From: Firmicutes bacterium M10-2
Lineage (GTDB): Bacteria; Bacillota_I; Bacilli_A; Erysipelotrichales; Erysipelotrichaceae
Assembly (NCBI GenBank): GCA_000403415.2
Contig: KE159698.1
Span: 62,001 to 126,000 of the forward strand
Reading direction: 5' to 3'
DNA: 64,000 nucleotides
The notes beneath the pieces are model-generated. The model was not told where the DNA came from, made no database searches, and saw only the letters and a program-made list of their open reading frames with translations. This document shows, piece after piece, positions 26,466-35,401 of this stretch. The position numbers were made by a program, and so were the translations under genes. Within the stretch, counting starts at the first letter, position 1. Every line of letters begins with the position of its first letter.

Positions 26466-27010
26466 GAATTCATTGCCCGGGCAATTTTGCTTGGGCAATT
26501 TTTTATATAATGCAATCCGAAACGTTTTAAAAATTCATTAAATTTTTTGATTCCATCATGATCTTCAAAATATTCATATTCGATTTCATAATCTTCAGTG
26601 TTGGAAAAAATCGTATGATCCAGACAAATTTCGGCTTGTTGTGTTTTTAATATGTAACGTGTTGTTATGATTTTTGTAGTCGGGTGCAGATCATGAATTG
26701 GAATATGATATTGCTGAAGCCAACCAAGCACTTCACAATCGGTTATTTTATGAATATCTGTGGTATCGATATCTTTTTCCAATTCAATCAATGTGATCGG
26801 GTCTACCCGTTTTTTTAAGGTAAAAATGCAATGATTGTCATATGTACGAATACGCACAGCGCATCCTTGACTCTTTACTTTTTCATTCGAAGTATCGAAA
26901 TAAATATTTGTTTGCTGACGACAATAAGGGAATTCATATGATTTCAGAATTTCATTAAATTTCTTTTTGCTGATAAGTAATTTTAATTCACGTTCTTTAT
27001 TGTTCATCAT
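26462..27010 (-). CDS. CYTH-domain protein (YjbK-like)
   Basis: This 182-residue protein belongs to the CYTH (triphosphate tunnel) superfamily. The signature charged strand NKERELKLLI, an ExExK-type motif, is at the start. Alternating basic and acidic strands follow: CAVRIRTYDNHCIFTLKKRV, then LIELEKDI, AEICLDHTIF and DYEIEYEYF. Family members hydrolyse triphosphates such as ThTP or inorganic tripolyphosphate. The closest form in Firmicutes is YjbK, whose substrate is uncertain. AAGGTGAT precedes the ATG. The gene converges with and overlaps the upstream partition-like gene by four bases, and diverges from nadK. Confidence 0.8.
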   Translation of the reverse strand: MMNNKERELKLLISKKKFNEILKSYEFPYCRQQTNIYFDTSNEKVKSQGCAVRIRTYDNHCIFTLKKRVDPITLIELEKDIDTTDIHKITDCEVLGWLQQYHIPIHDLHPTTKIITTRYILKTQQAEICLDHTIFSNTEDYEIEYEYFEDHDGIKKFNEFLKRFGLHYIKNCPSKIARAMNS

Positions 27011-27067
27011 AGATATCACCTTCTTAAATTATGATACAATGGAAATACAAAGATAGGAAGTGTAATG

Positions 27068-27838
27068 ATGAGATTTTCAACGATTGATCGCTCAGATCCA
27101 AAGTCTGTTCAGATCGCGAAATATTTAAAAGAGCAATGTATAGAGCGCGGCTGGGTCTATGACGAAGAAGCTCCGCAGATCATTTTATGCATCGGTGGAG
27201 ATGGAACCTTATTGCGTGCGATCCATCAATATATCGACTGTCTTGAAGAAGTCGCATTCATTGGGATACATACTGGGACTCTCGGTTTTTTTACAGATTA
27301 TACCCAAAATGAAATTCCCCGTTTTTTAGAAGATATCCAAAATAATATTCCGTATATCGAGCAATCTTCCTTGTTGAAATTAAAAGCCGAAAACGGAAAT
27401 GTGTATTATGCACTCAATGAAATGAGAATCGAATCCTTTTCAAAAACATTGAAACTTGATATTTACTTGGATCATGAATTTTTCGAACGAGCGACCGGAT
27501 CAGGCGTATGTATTAGTTCGCAGGCCGGATCGACAGCTGTTAATCGTGCTTTGAATGGTGCTGTAATCGATAGTGGGTTGGATGTATTGCAGTTGTGCGA
27601 AATTATGCCTATTTCTCATAAGAGCCATCATTCGTTGCGAAATCCATATATCATGAATATTAATCGGGTGATTACGATCATTTCGGATGAATTGCCTGAA
27701 GCGCAATTATGTTATGATCACTTGGAATGTTCTTTAAAAGGGAATCATAAAGTGGAAATACGGGCGGCAGATAAAAAAGTACGATTCGTGCGATATCGTA
27801 CTTACTCTTATTTAAAACGATTGAAGAACTTATATTAA
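27068..27838 (+). CDS. nadK: NAD kinase
   Basis: This enzyme of about 256 residues phosphorylates NAD to NADP. It shows the GGDGT motif (ILCIGGDGTLLRAIHQY near residue 40) and TGTLGFFTDY. NEMRIES and GSGVCISSQAGSTAVNRALNGA form the NAD-binding site, followed by IMPISHKSHHSLRNP. Two adjacent ATG codons are possible. The second, at 27068, is better spaced from AGGAAG. In many Firmicutes nadK neighbours a CYTH gene, as here. Its last five codons and stop lie in a terminator hairpin that is duplicated downstream. Confidence 0.93.
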   Translation: MRFSTIDRSDPKSVQIAKYLKEQCIERGWVYDEEAPQIILCIGGDGTLLRAIHQYIDCLEEVAFIGIHTGTLGFFTDYTQNEIPRFLEDIQNNIPYIEQSSLLKLKAENGNVYYALNEMRIESFSKTLKLDIYLDHEFFERATGSGVCISSQAGSTAVNRALNGAVIDSGLDVLQLCEIMPISHKSHHSLRNPYIMNINRVITIISDELPEAQLCYDHLECSLKGNHKVEIRAADKKVRFVRYRTYSYLKRLKNLY

Positions 27839-27851
27839 AAATTAAGTTCTT
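27822..27851. repeat. 30-bp direct repeat, copy 1 (nadK end plus terminator stem)
   Basis: This copy covers the last codons and stop of nadK and a hairpin with arms AAGAACTTA and TAAGTTCTT. It is identical to 28041-28070. Here the T-run expected after the stem is missing, because the inserted element starts directly after the second arm. Confidence 0.9.
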
Positions 27852-27927
27852 CAGAGTGTTGACAAACTACCTATTTTGAAAAAATTAAATTTCAATAAAA
27901 TAAAAGTGGGTAAAAAGGTCTAAAAAA

Positions 27928-27972
27928 AGAGTAATATTAGGTACTTAAATACCTCAAATTGCTCTTTTTTTA
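27928..27972 (+). terminator. Terminator inside the insertion, likely serving nadK
   Basis: AGAGTAAT pairs with ATTGCTCT, and an inner AGGTA pairs with TACCT, followed by a T-run. This would stop nadK transcripts now that copy 1 of the repeat has lost its T-run. Confidence 0.65.
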
Positions 27973-27995
27973 TTCATTTGTGGGAGAAAAATAAA

Positions 27996-28040
27996 AAGCT
28001 GTGACAAAGCCGATTTGAAAAATCGACTTTGTCAACAGCC
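27996..28040 (-). terminator. Long hairpin at the right end of the insertion, likely terminating rodA
   Basis: Arms GCTGTGACAAAGCCGATTT and AAATCGACTTTGTCAACAGC form a 19-20 bp stem with a 3-base loop. On the minus strand it is followed by TTTTTATTTTT, a good intrinsic terminator for rodA. Confidence 0.65.
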
Positions 28041-28070
28041 TGAAGAACTTATATTAAAAATTAAGTTCTT
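28041..28070. repeat. 30-bp direct repeat, copy 2 (rodA end)
   Basis: This copy is identical to 27822-27851. It contains the last four codons (including the stop) of rodA on the minus strand and retains the T-run on the plus strand (28068-28076). It therefore looks like the original nadK terminator context. Confidence 0.9.
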
Positions 28071-29284
28071 TTTTTTCTTTTTCCGATTCGTATGCCTTTT
28101 TTTCTCGCTTGCGGACTCGAGTTGGAAATGAATCCAAAAGCAATAAAGTAAGAAAGGATACTACTACCTCCGTATGAAATAAGCGGGAGGGTAATTCCAG
28201 TGATCGGAAGCAGACCGACGATCATTCCTAAGTTCTGGATTTGCTGGTAAAAAAGCATTCCGATCACGCCGATTACAATCAGCCGATCGGTACGGTTTTT
28301 CATATTGTATGCGATCTTGCATAAATAAAGATCGAATATGAAACATGAAATTAGGATCAAGGTTGTTCCGAGCAGCCCGAAACTTTGACCGAAAGCCGCA
28401 AAAATAAAGTCGGTATGCGCTTCAGGAATGGCAATAATATTCGGCTGAAGCCCATAACCGGTTAGTCCTGCACTCCCTAAAGAAAGCAAAGCGGTGTAAA
28501 GCTGATTGGAACTGCCTCGGATATTGCTTTCGGGATCAAGCCAAGCATCAATACGCTGTAAACGATAACTTGAAATGAACGTATGCAGGAAATCTTTCTG
28601 AAAAAAGTATAAGTAAAAAAAAGTTCCGAGAACTAGAACAATCAATCCCACTAAAATATAAATATATTGCCTACGAATCCCCGAACACATGAGCATGACT
28701 AAGATTGTAACCGTGATGATAATACAAACTCCGGTATCCGGCTGAAGGAAAATAAGGATCAGTGGCGGAAGGAGCACTTTTCCGATTTCCCAAAGCATGA
28801 TTAAATCGTCATGCATTGTCGGATTCTTATGCTTTTTTTGAAATTTCGTAATCGTTTGCGCTGTGAGGATGATCAATACAATCTTGATAAATTCCGAAGG
28901 TTGAAAACTGGAAATAAAAGGAATTCGAAACCAAGATACCGCACCGTTCAATGTCGGAGCAAGAGGCAGATTGAATCCGAACAGTCTTTGCGTAAGCATA
29001 GAAAAAAATAAATAGATCAGACATCCCATCAAAAATTTGTAAGCCGGTTTCATATAACGGTAAAGAATACGATTATGGAAATGACCGATGATTATCATGG
29101 TCATAAAACCGACAATGTACCAAATAATCTGCATGATCAAATACCGTGTTCCGGATCCGTAACTGATCAAGTTAAATGAAGAATATATCGCCAGGCAACT
29201 GAGAGTGCACATCCAAAGAAGGATCAATATAAATCCAATATCGATGCGCCATGTATGTTTTCCGATTTTTATTGTATGTTTCAC
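28061..29284 (-). CDS. rodA: Rod-shape/division glycosyltransferase RodA (SEDS family)
   Basis: This polytopic SEDS protein of about 407 residues has ten predicted membrane segments and polymerises lipid II into glycan strands. Family landmarks are the cytoplasmic-side FQPSEFIKIVLII, the PDTG motif in FLQPDTGVCIIIT, PEAHTDFIFAAFGQ, and the C-terminal PITGITLPLISYGGSS. RodA is favoured over FtsW by the sequence around NQLYTALLSLGSAGLTGYG and by its isolated context. I prefer the GTG at 29284, which AAGGGGG precedes by 6 bases, over the upstream ATG at 29305. The gene diverges from mutS. Its last codons lie in a duplicated repeat. Confidence 0.88.
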   Translation of the reverse strand: MKHTIKIGKHTWRIDIGFILILLWMCTLSCLAIYSSFNLISYGSGTRYLIMQIIWYIVGFMTMIIIGHFHNRILYRYMKPAYKFLMGCLIYLFFSMLTQRLFGFNLPLAPTLNGAVSWFRIPFISSFQPSEFIKIVLIILTAQTITKFQKKHKNPTMHDDLIMLWEIGKVLLPPLILIFLQPDTGVCIIITVTILVMLMCSGIRRQYIYILVGLIVLVLGTFFYLYFFQKDFLHTFISSYRLQRIDAWLDPESNIRGSSNQLYTALLSLGSAGLTGYGLQPNIIAIPEAHTDFIFAAFGQSFGLLGTTLILISCFIFDLYLCKIAYNMKNRTDRLIVIGVIGMLFYQQIQNLGMIVGLLPITGITLPLISYGGSSILSYFIAFGFISNSSPQARKKGIRIGKRKKRT

Positions 29285-29305
29285 AAATGACCCCCTTGTT
29301 TTCAT

Positions 29306-29339
29306 AGTATATCACCAAACGAAAAACTTTTGATATAAT
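29306..29339. promoter_or_regulatory. Divergent extended -10 promoters of rodA and mutS
   Basis: The plus strand carries TGATATAAT ending at 29339, for mutS. The minus strand carries TGATATACT directly before the rodA region. Both are extended -10 elements lacking strong -35 boxes and lie about 20 bases apart. Confidence 0.55.
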
Positions 29340-29373
29340 GAAAGATAAGTAAATCCAAAAAAAGAAAGAAAGG

Positions 29374-31923
29374 ATGAAAAATGTGGCAAAAAAACAGCAA
29401 TATACGCCAATGATGCAACATTATATAAAATTGAAAGAAGAAAATCAGGACGCAATCTTATTTTATCGCCTGGGAGACTTCTATGAAATGTTTTTTGAAG
29501 ATGCAAAGACTGCATCAAGGGAATTAGATCTGGTGTTAACCGGTCGATCCGCCGGAGTAGAAGAAAAAGTTCCGATGTGCGGAATCCCTTATCATGCGTG
29601 CCAGTCATATATTCAGCGATTGATCAAAAAGGGATACAAAGTTGCGATTTGCGAACAATTATCTGATCCTGCGCAATCAAAAGGACTTGTGGATCGGGGA
29701 ATCATCAAAGTGATCACACCTGGCACATATATGGAAGAAACGATTGAATCGAAAAACAGCAACTATCTTGCTGCCATTCATATGAATGGATATGAAGTGT
29801 GCGTTTTGTATTGTGAATTAAGTACCGGAGAACTGAAAAGTCAGAAGCTGGAACGCTCTATGATCGCATTGCAGAAAGCATTGCTTGAAATGAACGTGAG
29901 CGAAATCGTGATCGATTCTTCCTTTGACAAAAAATGGAAAACAGCATTCGAGGAATTGGATCGCTTTTTGATCTCAAGCCAAAAAAGAACGACTCTTGAC
30001 AAGGAGGACGAAAAACTTCTTTCAGATAAAGATGAAACTTTGCGGGAAACATTAGAAACCTTGATGGGATATTTAAACCGTACACAAAAGCAGCATATCG
30101 ATCATTTTTTCAAAATCGAAAAATTGGATCAAAATTCCGTCCTTCAAATGGATTATGATACGAAAATTCATTTGGAATTGACCGAATCGAGATCATCGGC
30201 TACAAAAGCGATTTCACTCTGGGAATTTATGGATCATACCCAAAGTGCTATGGGAGCAAGACTTCTCAAACAGTGGATCAATGCACCGCTGATTGAACAA
30301 GGGGCAATTGAAAAACGTCAGGATGCGATCGAGCAGCTGATGAATGATTTTTTATTGAAAGAGCAATTGAAAGATCATCTGACATTTATTTATGATATGG
30401 AGCGGCTTGCTTCAAGAATCGCTTATGGAAATGCCAGCCCTAGAGATGTGCTGCAGCTGGTCGCCTCTTTGGAACACGCAACGCCGATCTTGGAACTTGC
30501 CTCCAAGATGGAATCATATCCCGAATTCGCTCTAATCCCGACTTGTGCATCTCTTTATGAAGAAATTAAAAATTCGATTGTAGAAGATCCACCTTTGACC
30601 TTAAAAGACGGGGGAGTTTTCCAAGCCGGATATTCCTATGAATTGGATGAAATAAGAAAAACAGCGGAAGAAGGCCAAAATTATATTTTAGCTCTTGAAC
30701 AAAAAGAACGCGAACGAACAGAGATTCGTTCTTTGAAAATTGGATACAATCGTGTTTTTGGATACTATATCGAAGTACGGAACGGAAATCTTGATCATAT
30801 TCGTCCTGAATTCGGATATGTGGCCAAACAAACCTTGGCTAATGCTACACGTTATGTGACGCAGGAACTAAAAGAAGAAGAAGAAAAAATTTTGCATGCC
30901 CAAGAAAATAAAGTAAAGCTTGAACAGCAACTTTTTAAACAGCTTCTGGAGAAAATCAAAGAACAGTTGTTCGATCTTCATACGTGCGCTCATGCTTTGG
31001 CAACCATTGATGTATTGACTGCACTGGCTGAACTTGCTTTAAAAGAAGGTTATGTTCGTCCTTACTTTCACAAGGATCATCAAGTCAAGGTCATTGAAGG
31101 AAAACATCCGATTCTTGCTTCAAGAATGAATAATTATGTATCCAATGACTGGATCATGAATGAAAAAGAGCACATTCAGCTCATTACCGGACCGAACATG
31201 GGAGGAAAATCCACATATATGCGTCAAAATGCGTTGTTAGTGATCATGGCGCAAATCGGAAGTTTCATTCCGGCACGAAAAGCAGATCTTCCGATATTTG
31301 ATCGGATCTTTACTCGAATCGGGGCAAGTGACGATCTTCTAACCGGAAAGTCCACTTTTATGATGGAAATGATCGAAGCGAATGTGGCACTGCAATATGC
31401 CACTGAAAATTCGCTGATTATTTTTGACGAGATCGGGCGTGGAACCGCGACATATGACGGAATGGCGATTGCTCAGGCAATGCTTGAATACATTGACGAA
31501 GCTCTTCATTCGAAAACTTTATTTTCGACTCATTATCATGAGCTGACCAATTTGGAACAGCAGCGGCCGGCCGTAAAAAATGTCCATGTTGATGTTCAGG
31601 AAAGAAAAAACGAAATCGAGTTTCGTTATCGAATCGTAGATGGAAAAGCCGATAAATCGTATGGGATCAATGTCGCAAAACTGGCACATTTGCCAAGTAT
31701 CGTGCTTCAAAGAGCAAGTAGCCTTTTAAAAGCGTATGAATCGCAAGAAGGAGCCCACGATTTTCAGCCTAACCTCTTTATTATGGATGAAGTAAAACCC
31801 TCTCGATCAAAAGTATTCGATCGGTTGGCAAATATCGATATCGATTCTTTATCTCCGCGTCAGGCACTCGATTGTTTATATGAATTAAAAACACTGCAAG
31901 AAGAAATGGAGGAAAATGAATGA
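29374..31923 (+). CDS. mutS: DNA mismatch repair protein MutS
   Basis: MutS, 849 residues (846 if the GTG at 29383 is used), recognises mismatches. The mismatch-binding Phe-x-Glu is in GDFYEMFFEDA near residue 38. Connector, lever and clamp domains follow. The ATPase has Walker A TGPNMGGKSTYMRQ near 610, Walker B LIIFDEIGRGT and STHYHELT. The ribosome site AAAGAAAGG directly abuts the ATG at 29374, so GTG 29383 (VAKKQQ) may be the true start. Its stop overlaps mutL by four bases. This is canonical MutS1, not MutS2, because it lacks an Smr domain. Confidence 0.96.
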   Translation: MKNVAKKQQYTPMMQHYIKLKEENQDAILFYRLGDFYEMFFEDAKTASRELDLVLTGRSAGVEEKVPMCGIPYHACQSYIQRLIKKGYKVAICEQLSDPAQSKGLVDRGIIKVITPGTYMEETIESKNSNYLAAIHMNGYEVCVLYCELSTGELKSQKLERSMIALQKALLEMNVSEIVIDSSFDKKWKTAFEELDRFLISSQKRTTLDKEDEKLLSDKDETLRETLETLMGYLNRTQKQHIDHFFKIEKLDQNSVLQMDYDTKIHLELTESRSSATKAISLWEFMDHTQSAMGARLLKQWINAPLIEQGAIEKRQDAIEQLMNDFLLKEQLKDHLTFIYDMERLASRIAYGNASPRDVLQLVASLEHATPILELASKMESYPEFALIPTCASLYEEIKNSIVEDPPLTLKDGGVFQAGYSYELDEIRKTAEEGQNYILALEQKERERTEIRSLKIGYNRVFGYYIEVRNGNLDHIRPEFGYVAKQTLANATRYVTQELKEEEEKILHAQENKVKLEQQLFKQLLEKIKEQLFDLHTCAHALATIDVLTALAELALKEGYVRPYFHKDHQVKVIEGKHPILASRMNNYVSNDWIMNEKEHIQLITGPNMGGKSTYMRQNALLVIMAQIGSFIPARKADLPIFDRIFTRIGASDDLLTGKSTFMMEMIEANVALQYATENSLIIFDEIGRGTATYDGMAIAQAMLEYIDEALHSKTLFSTHYHELTNLEQQRPAVKNVHVDVQERKNEIEFRYRIVDGKADKSYGINVAKLAHLPSIVLQRASSLLKAYESQEGAHDFQPNLFIMDEVKPSRSKVFDRLANIDIDSLSPRQALDCLYELKTLQEEMEENE

Positions 31924-33815
31924 GCAAGATCCATATCTTAGATGAGCATCTTTCGAATATGATCGCAGCTGGCGAAGTGGTCGAACGGCCGGCAAATATA
32001 GTAAAAGAATGTGTTGAAAATAGTATTGATGCCAAAGCGACATCAATTTCGATCGAAGCTTGGGAAGGTGGGATCGATAAGCTGATCATTATCGATGATG
32101 GCTATGGAATGAGCAAAGAGGACGCTTCTCTTTCTTTTATTCGTCACGCTACAAGCAAGATCAAAGACGAAGACGATCTTTTCAATATTCAGACGATGGG
32201 ATTTCGCGGAGAGGCTCTTCCTTCTATCGCATCGGTAAGTCATGTTGAAATGCAGACAAACAACGGAAAAGAAAGTACAAAAATCGTATATGATTACGGA
32301 AAAAAAGTCATTGAAGAAAAAACAAACTGCCCAGCCGGGACAAAAATCGAAGTAACCGGTTTATTTTATAAAACTCCGGCACGGTTTAAATATTTACGTA
32401 AACCGAATTATGAATTTTCAGTCATTGCTGAATGGATCAACAAACTCGCCCTGTCGTATCCAAAGATTCGTTTTTCTTTATCTCACAACGGAAGATTAAT
32501 CTTTCAAACAAGCGGAAAGGGAAATATTTTGGAAATTATTTATCAAATGTACGGGAAAGATGTTGCGGCATCTGCAGAACCATTTGATGAGCAGACTTTG
32601 GATTTTCGTATTCACGGGTATGGTATTCAGCCAAAGATCAACAGATCTTCGAAATATTTTATCTTTATCAGTGTGAATCATCGGTTAGTTCGTAGTATTC
32701 CTATTCAAAATGCGATCATTGAAACATACCATGAATTTATGCCACCAAATCGGTATCCGATCTTTTTGATCGATATCGAAGTGGATCCGCAATTGGTTGA
32801 TGTGAACGTCCATCCGAATAAACTGGAAATTCGAATGACAAAACAAAATGAGCTGATTGATCTGATCAAAGAAACAATCAAAAAATTGTTCCAAGAAAAA
32901 TTGCGAACAGTAGAAATAGATCTAAAAAGGATCCAGAATCCGCAGGAAAGCGTTTTTTTACAAGAACCCCCTGCCAGTATCAAACAAGATCGACTCATTG
33001 CCGATGATCCGATCGAGCGATTGAAAGAAGAAGTCAAAGAGCAAAAAAACGATGTGGAAAATGCTTATGAACAGGAATGGACACAATCTCCTATTTCCTA
33101 TGAATCTCATAAACAGCAGTTTATGGAAATGATTCAGGAAGAACCGGAACCATTTGAGCCAAAAGCCGAAAAAGTCATTGAACAAATCGAAGAAAAAAAA
33201 GAAATCGAACAAAAGCGCCATGAACGCGGACAAGAATTTTTTAATCACTTGCGCATTATCGGACAATTGAGATTTTCCTATATTTTATGTGAAAATGAAA
33301 ACGGACTGGTCATCATTGATCAGCATGCGGCTCAGGAGCGCTACAATTACGAACGCTTGATGAATGAATTTAAAAAACCTCATACCGTCATGCAGCCTTT
33401 GATGGTTCCTGTTCAGATTCACGTTAGTCATGCGATCATGGCCCATATCGATTCGATCAATGAACGTGTGCAGTTGTTTGGAATTCATTTTGAAGCATTT
33501 GGAAATGATCATATGATTGTCAGAGAAATCCCGACTTGGCTCAACCAATGTAATGAACAGGAATTTTTAGAAGATCTGATTTCGCTTTTTATGCAAGATC
33601 TTCATGTAGATATCGCTAAGATCCAAAAACATATGATTGCTACCATAGCATGTCATTCTTCGATCCGATTCAATAAAGAATTGTCGAAGGAGGAGATGGA
33701 ACAGGTCATTAAGGATTTACAAAAATGCGAACAACCTTATCATTGTCCTCACGGAAGGCCAACCGTAATTACATTAAGTGATAGTGATCTTAGAAAGGAG
33801 TTTGAACGTGGCTAA
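31920..33815 (+). CDS. mutL: DNA mismatch repair protein MutL
   Basis: MutL, 631 residues, couples MutS to strand removal. The GHKL ATPase has IAAGEVVERPANIVKECVEN near the start, DDGYGMS and TMGFRGEALPSIASV. After a Glu/Lys-rich linker (residues 330-440) comes the dimerisation and endonuclease domain. It has IIDQHAAQERYNYERL, the DQHA(x)2E nicking motif found in species without MutH, and PYHCPHGRPT near the end. It therefore nicks DNA itself. It is translationally coupled to mutS, and its end overlaps miaA. Confidence 0.96.
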   Translation: MSKIHILDEHLSNMIAAGEVVERPANIVKECVENSIDAKATSISIEAWEGGIDKLIIIDDGYGMSKEDASLSFIRHATSKIKDEDDLFNIQTMGFRGEALPSIASVSHVEMQTNNGKESTKIVYDYGKKVIEEKTNCPAGTKIEVTGLFYKTPARFKYLRKPNYEFSVIAEWINKLALSYPKIRFSLSHNGRLIFQTSGKGNILEIIYQMYGKDVAASAEPFDEQTLDFRIHGYGIQPKINRSSKYFIFISVNHRLVRSIPIQNAIIETYHEFMPPNRYPIFLIDIEVDPQLVDVNVHPNKLEIRMTKQNELIDLIKETIKKLFQEKLRTVEIDLKRIQNPQESVFLQEPPASIKQDRLIADDPIERLKEEVKEQKNDVENAYEQEWTQSPISYESHKQQFMEMIQEEPEPFEPKAEKVIEQIEEKKEIEQKRHERGQEFFNHLRIIGQLRFSYILCENENGLVIIDQHAAQERYNYERLMNEFKKPHTVMQPLMVPVQIHVSHAIMAHIDSINERVQLFGIHFEAFGNDHMIVREIPTWLNQCNEQEFLEDLISLFMQDLHVDIAKIQKHMIATIACHSSIRFNKELSKEEMEQVIKDLQKCEQPYHCPHGRPTVITLSDSDLRKEFERG

Positions 33816-34713
33816 ACAAAAGGTATTGGTCATCGTCGGTCCGACCGGTATAGGAAAAACAGCATTGTCGATCGAATGTGCGAAAAAGCTGGATGGTGAA
33901 ATCATTTCAGGGGATAGTATGCAAGTGTACAGAAAAATGGATATCGGGACTGCAAAGATCAAAGAAGAAGAAAAACAAGGAATTGCCCATTATTTGCTGG
34001 ATATTCAGGATCTAAGTGATCCGTACAACGTTCAAATTTTTCAAAAATCGTGTCGGGAAGCAATTGATGAAATTGAATCTCATCACCATCTGCCGATTAT
34101 TTGCGGAGGAACAGGACTCTATTTAAAAGCTGCGCTTTATGATTATGTTTTCGAAGAAGAACAATACGATGCACAATACGATGCGTATCTAAAAGAAAAA
34201 GATACCGAACAATTGTATGCTCTCCTTCAACAAATTGATCCCGACTCCTGCACGATCATCCATCCTAATAATCGCAAACGCATATTGCGTGCCTTGCATA
34301 TTGCTCATACGGGAAAAACGAAAAGCGAAAGAGAACAAGACCAGCGTCATGAACCGCTTTATGATGTCTTGTGGATCGGCCTTGATCTTGATCGTGAACA
34401 ATTATCCGAAAGAATTGATGAACGAGTAGATTATATGTTTGAAGAAGGACTGATTGATGAAGTGACATCTTTGTTTTCCGACCCCAAAACTTGGGAATAT
34501 ACAAGTTTTCAAGGAATCGGCTACAAAGAATTCAAACCGTATTTCCTAAACGAACAGAGCATAGAAGAAGTGAAGGAAAAAATAAAGATTCATACACGTC
34601 AGTACGCGAAACGGCAAATGACATGGTTCAGACATCAAATTCCCGTATGCTGGTTCAATAAAAACGATACGGCGCAAATTATGAAAAAGATTGAGGAATG
34701 GTATCATGAATGA
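33808..34713 (+). CDS. miaA: tRNA dimethylallyltransferase
   Basis: MiaA, 301 residues, attaches a dimethylallyl group to A37 of tRNAs that read U-starting codons. It shows the P-loop IVGPTGIGKTALSIE, the substrate motif SGDSMQVYRKMDIGTAK, and ICGGTGLYLKAALYDY. The RQYAKRQMTWFRHQ segment near the C-terminus contacts tRNA. I use the GTG at 33808. AAAGGAG precedes it by 7 bases, and the longer upstream reading lies inside mutL. The overlap with mutL is eight bases. The mutS-mutL-miaA order is common. Confidence 0.95.
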   Translation: MAKQKVLVIVGPTGIGKTALSIECAKKLDGEIISGDSMQVYRKMDIGTAKIKEEEKQGIAHYLLDIQDLSDPYNVQIFQKSCREAIDEIESHHHLPIICGGTGLYLKAALYDYVFEEEQYDAQYDAYLKEKDTEQLYALLQQIDPDSCTIIHPNNRKRILRALHIAHTGKTKSEREQDQRHEPLYDVLWIGLDLDREQLSERIDERVDYMFEEGLIDEVTSLFSDPKTWEYTSFQGIGYKEFKPYFLNEQSIEEVKEKIKIHTRQYAKRQMTWFRHQIPVCWFNKNDTAQIMKKIEEWYHE

Positions 34714-35401
34714 AAATGAAAGAAGTACGTTGCTTATCGGAAAAAAATCTCTTAAAAAATTAGGAAAAAAATGCGTTCTTGTGGTCGGTGCCGGCGGAGT
34801 CGGAGGGATGTGTATTGAAGCATTGGCTCGCAGCGGGATCGGACAATTGATCTTGGTTGATCAAGATACTATCGAACCTTCCAACATCAATCGTCAATTG
34901 ATTGCGACATTTCAATCCATCGGACAAGTCAAAGTAGAAGCATGGAAAGAGAGAATTAAAATTCTAGCTCCGAACACAAAAGTGGAAATTATTCATAATC
35001 ATTATGATATTCATATGAATGATATTCTTGATCAATATCCAATCGATTTTATCATTGATTGTATCGATTCGTTAAAAAGTAAAGAAGAACTGATCGAATA
35101 TTCATTGCAAAAAAATATTCCTTTTATTTGCAGCATGGGAATGGCACGCAGAAAAGATCCTTCGAAACTGAAAGTTATGGAAATCGAAAAAACAAGTTAT
35201 GATCCAATGGCCAAGCGGCTTCGATCATGGAAAAGAAAAAATCGGATACGCAAAAAGATTATGGTCGTAGCCTCAAACGAAGTACCAGTCAAAGTCGAAT
35301 CCGGTCAGCCGTTACCGAGCATGATTTTTGTTCCTGCAGCGGCCGGCTTGCTCTTAGCACAATACTGTATTGAATTTTTAAGTAGAGAAGATAACGTATG
35401 A
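34706..35401 (+). CDS. tcdA: tRNA threonylcarbamoyladenosine dehydratase
   Basis: This E1-like (ThiF/MoeB) enzyme of about 231 residues forms cyclic t6A in tRNA using ATP. Characteristic segments are VVGAGGVGGMCIEALARSGI, LVDQDTIEPSNINRQ (nucleotide binding), FIIDCIDSLKSKEELI, and CSMGMARRKDPSKL with MVVASNEVPVKV near the end. TcdA/YrvM is favoured over ThiF or MoeB because there is no C-terminal sulfur-transfer domain or Cys cluster. It starts at 34706 after GAGGAATGG and overlaps miaA by eight bases. It fits beside miaA as a second tRNA anticodon-loop modifier. Confidence 0.88.
   Translation: MNENERSTLLIGKKSLKKLGKKCVLVVGAGGVGGMCIEALARSGIGQLILVDQDTIEPSNINRQLIATFQSIGQVKVEAWKERIKILAPNTKVEIIHNHYDIHMNDILDQYPIDFIIDCIDSLKSKEELIEYSLQKNIPFICSMGMARRKDPSKLKVMEIEKTSYDPMAKRLRSWKRKNRIRKKIMVVASNEVPVKVESGQPLPSMIFVPAAAGLLLAQYCIEFLSREDNV

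Larger units (their letters stand above)
27852..28040. mobile_element. 189-bp non-autonomous insertion (MITE-like) between nadK and rodA
   Basis: This segment lies exactly between two perfect 30-bp direct repeats and encodes no protein. Its ends are related in inverted orientation. The left end has TGTTGACAAACT (from about 27857) and the right end, reverse-complemented, has TGTTGACAAAGT. Both are followed by T- and A-rich stretches that also agree partly. Inside are a plus-strand terminator hairpin (27928-27972) and a 19-20 bp hairpin at the right end (27998-28039) with a T-run on the minus strand. The ends remind me of IS1182-family termini, but I cannot confirm this. Confidence 0.7.

Noticed and set aside
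27852-28040. Small RNA gene between nadK and rodA
   Set aside because: The segment contains good hairpins, but the flanking 30-bp duplication and related inverted ends are better explained by an inserted element. No clear promoter was seen in it.
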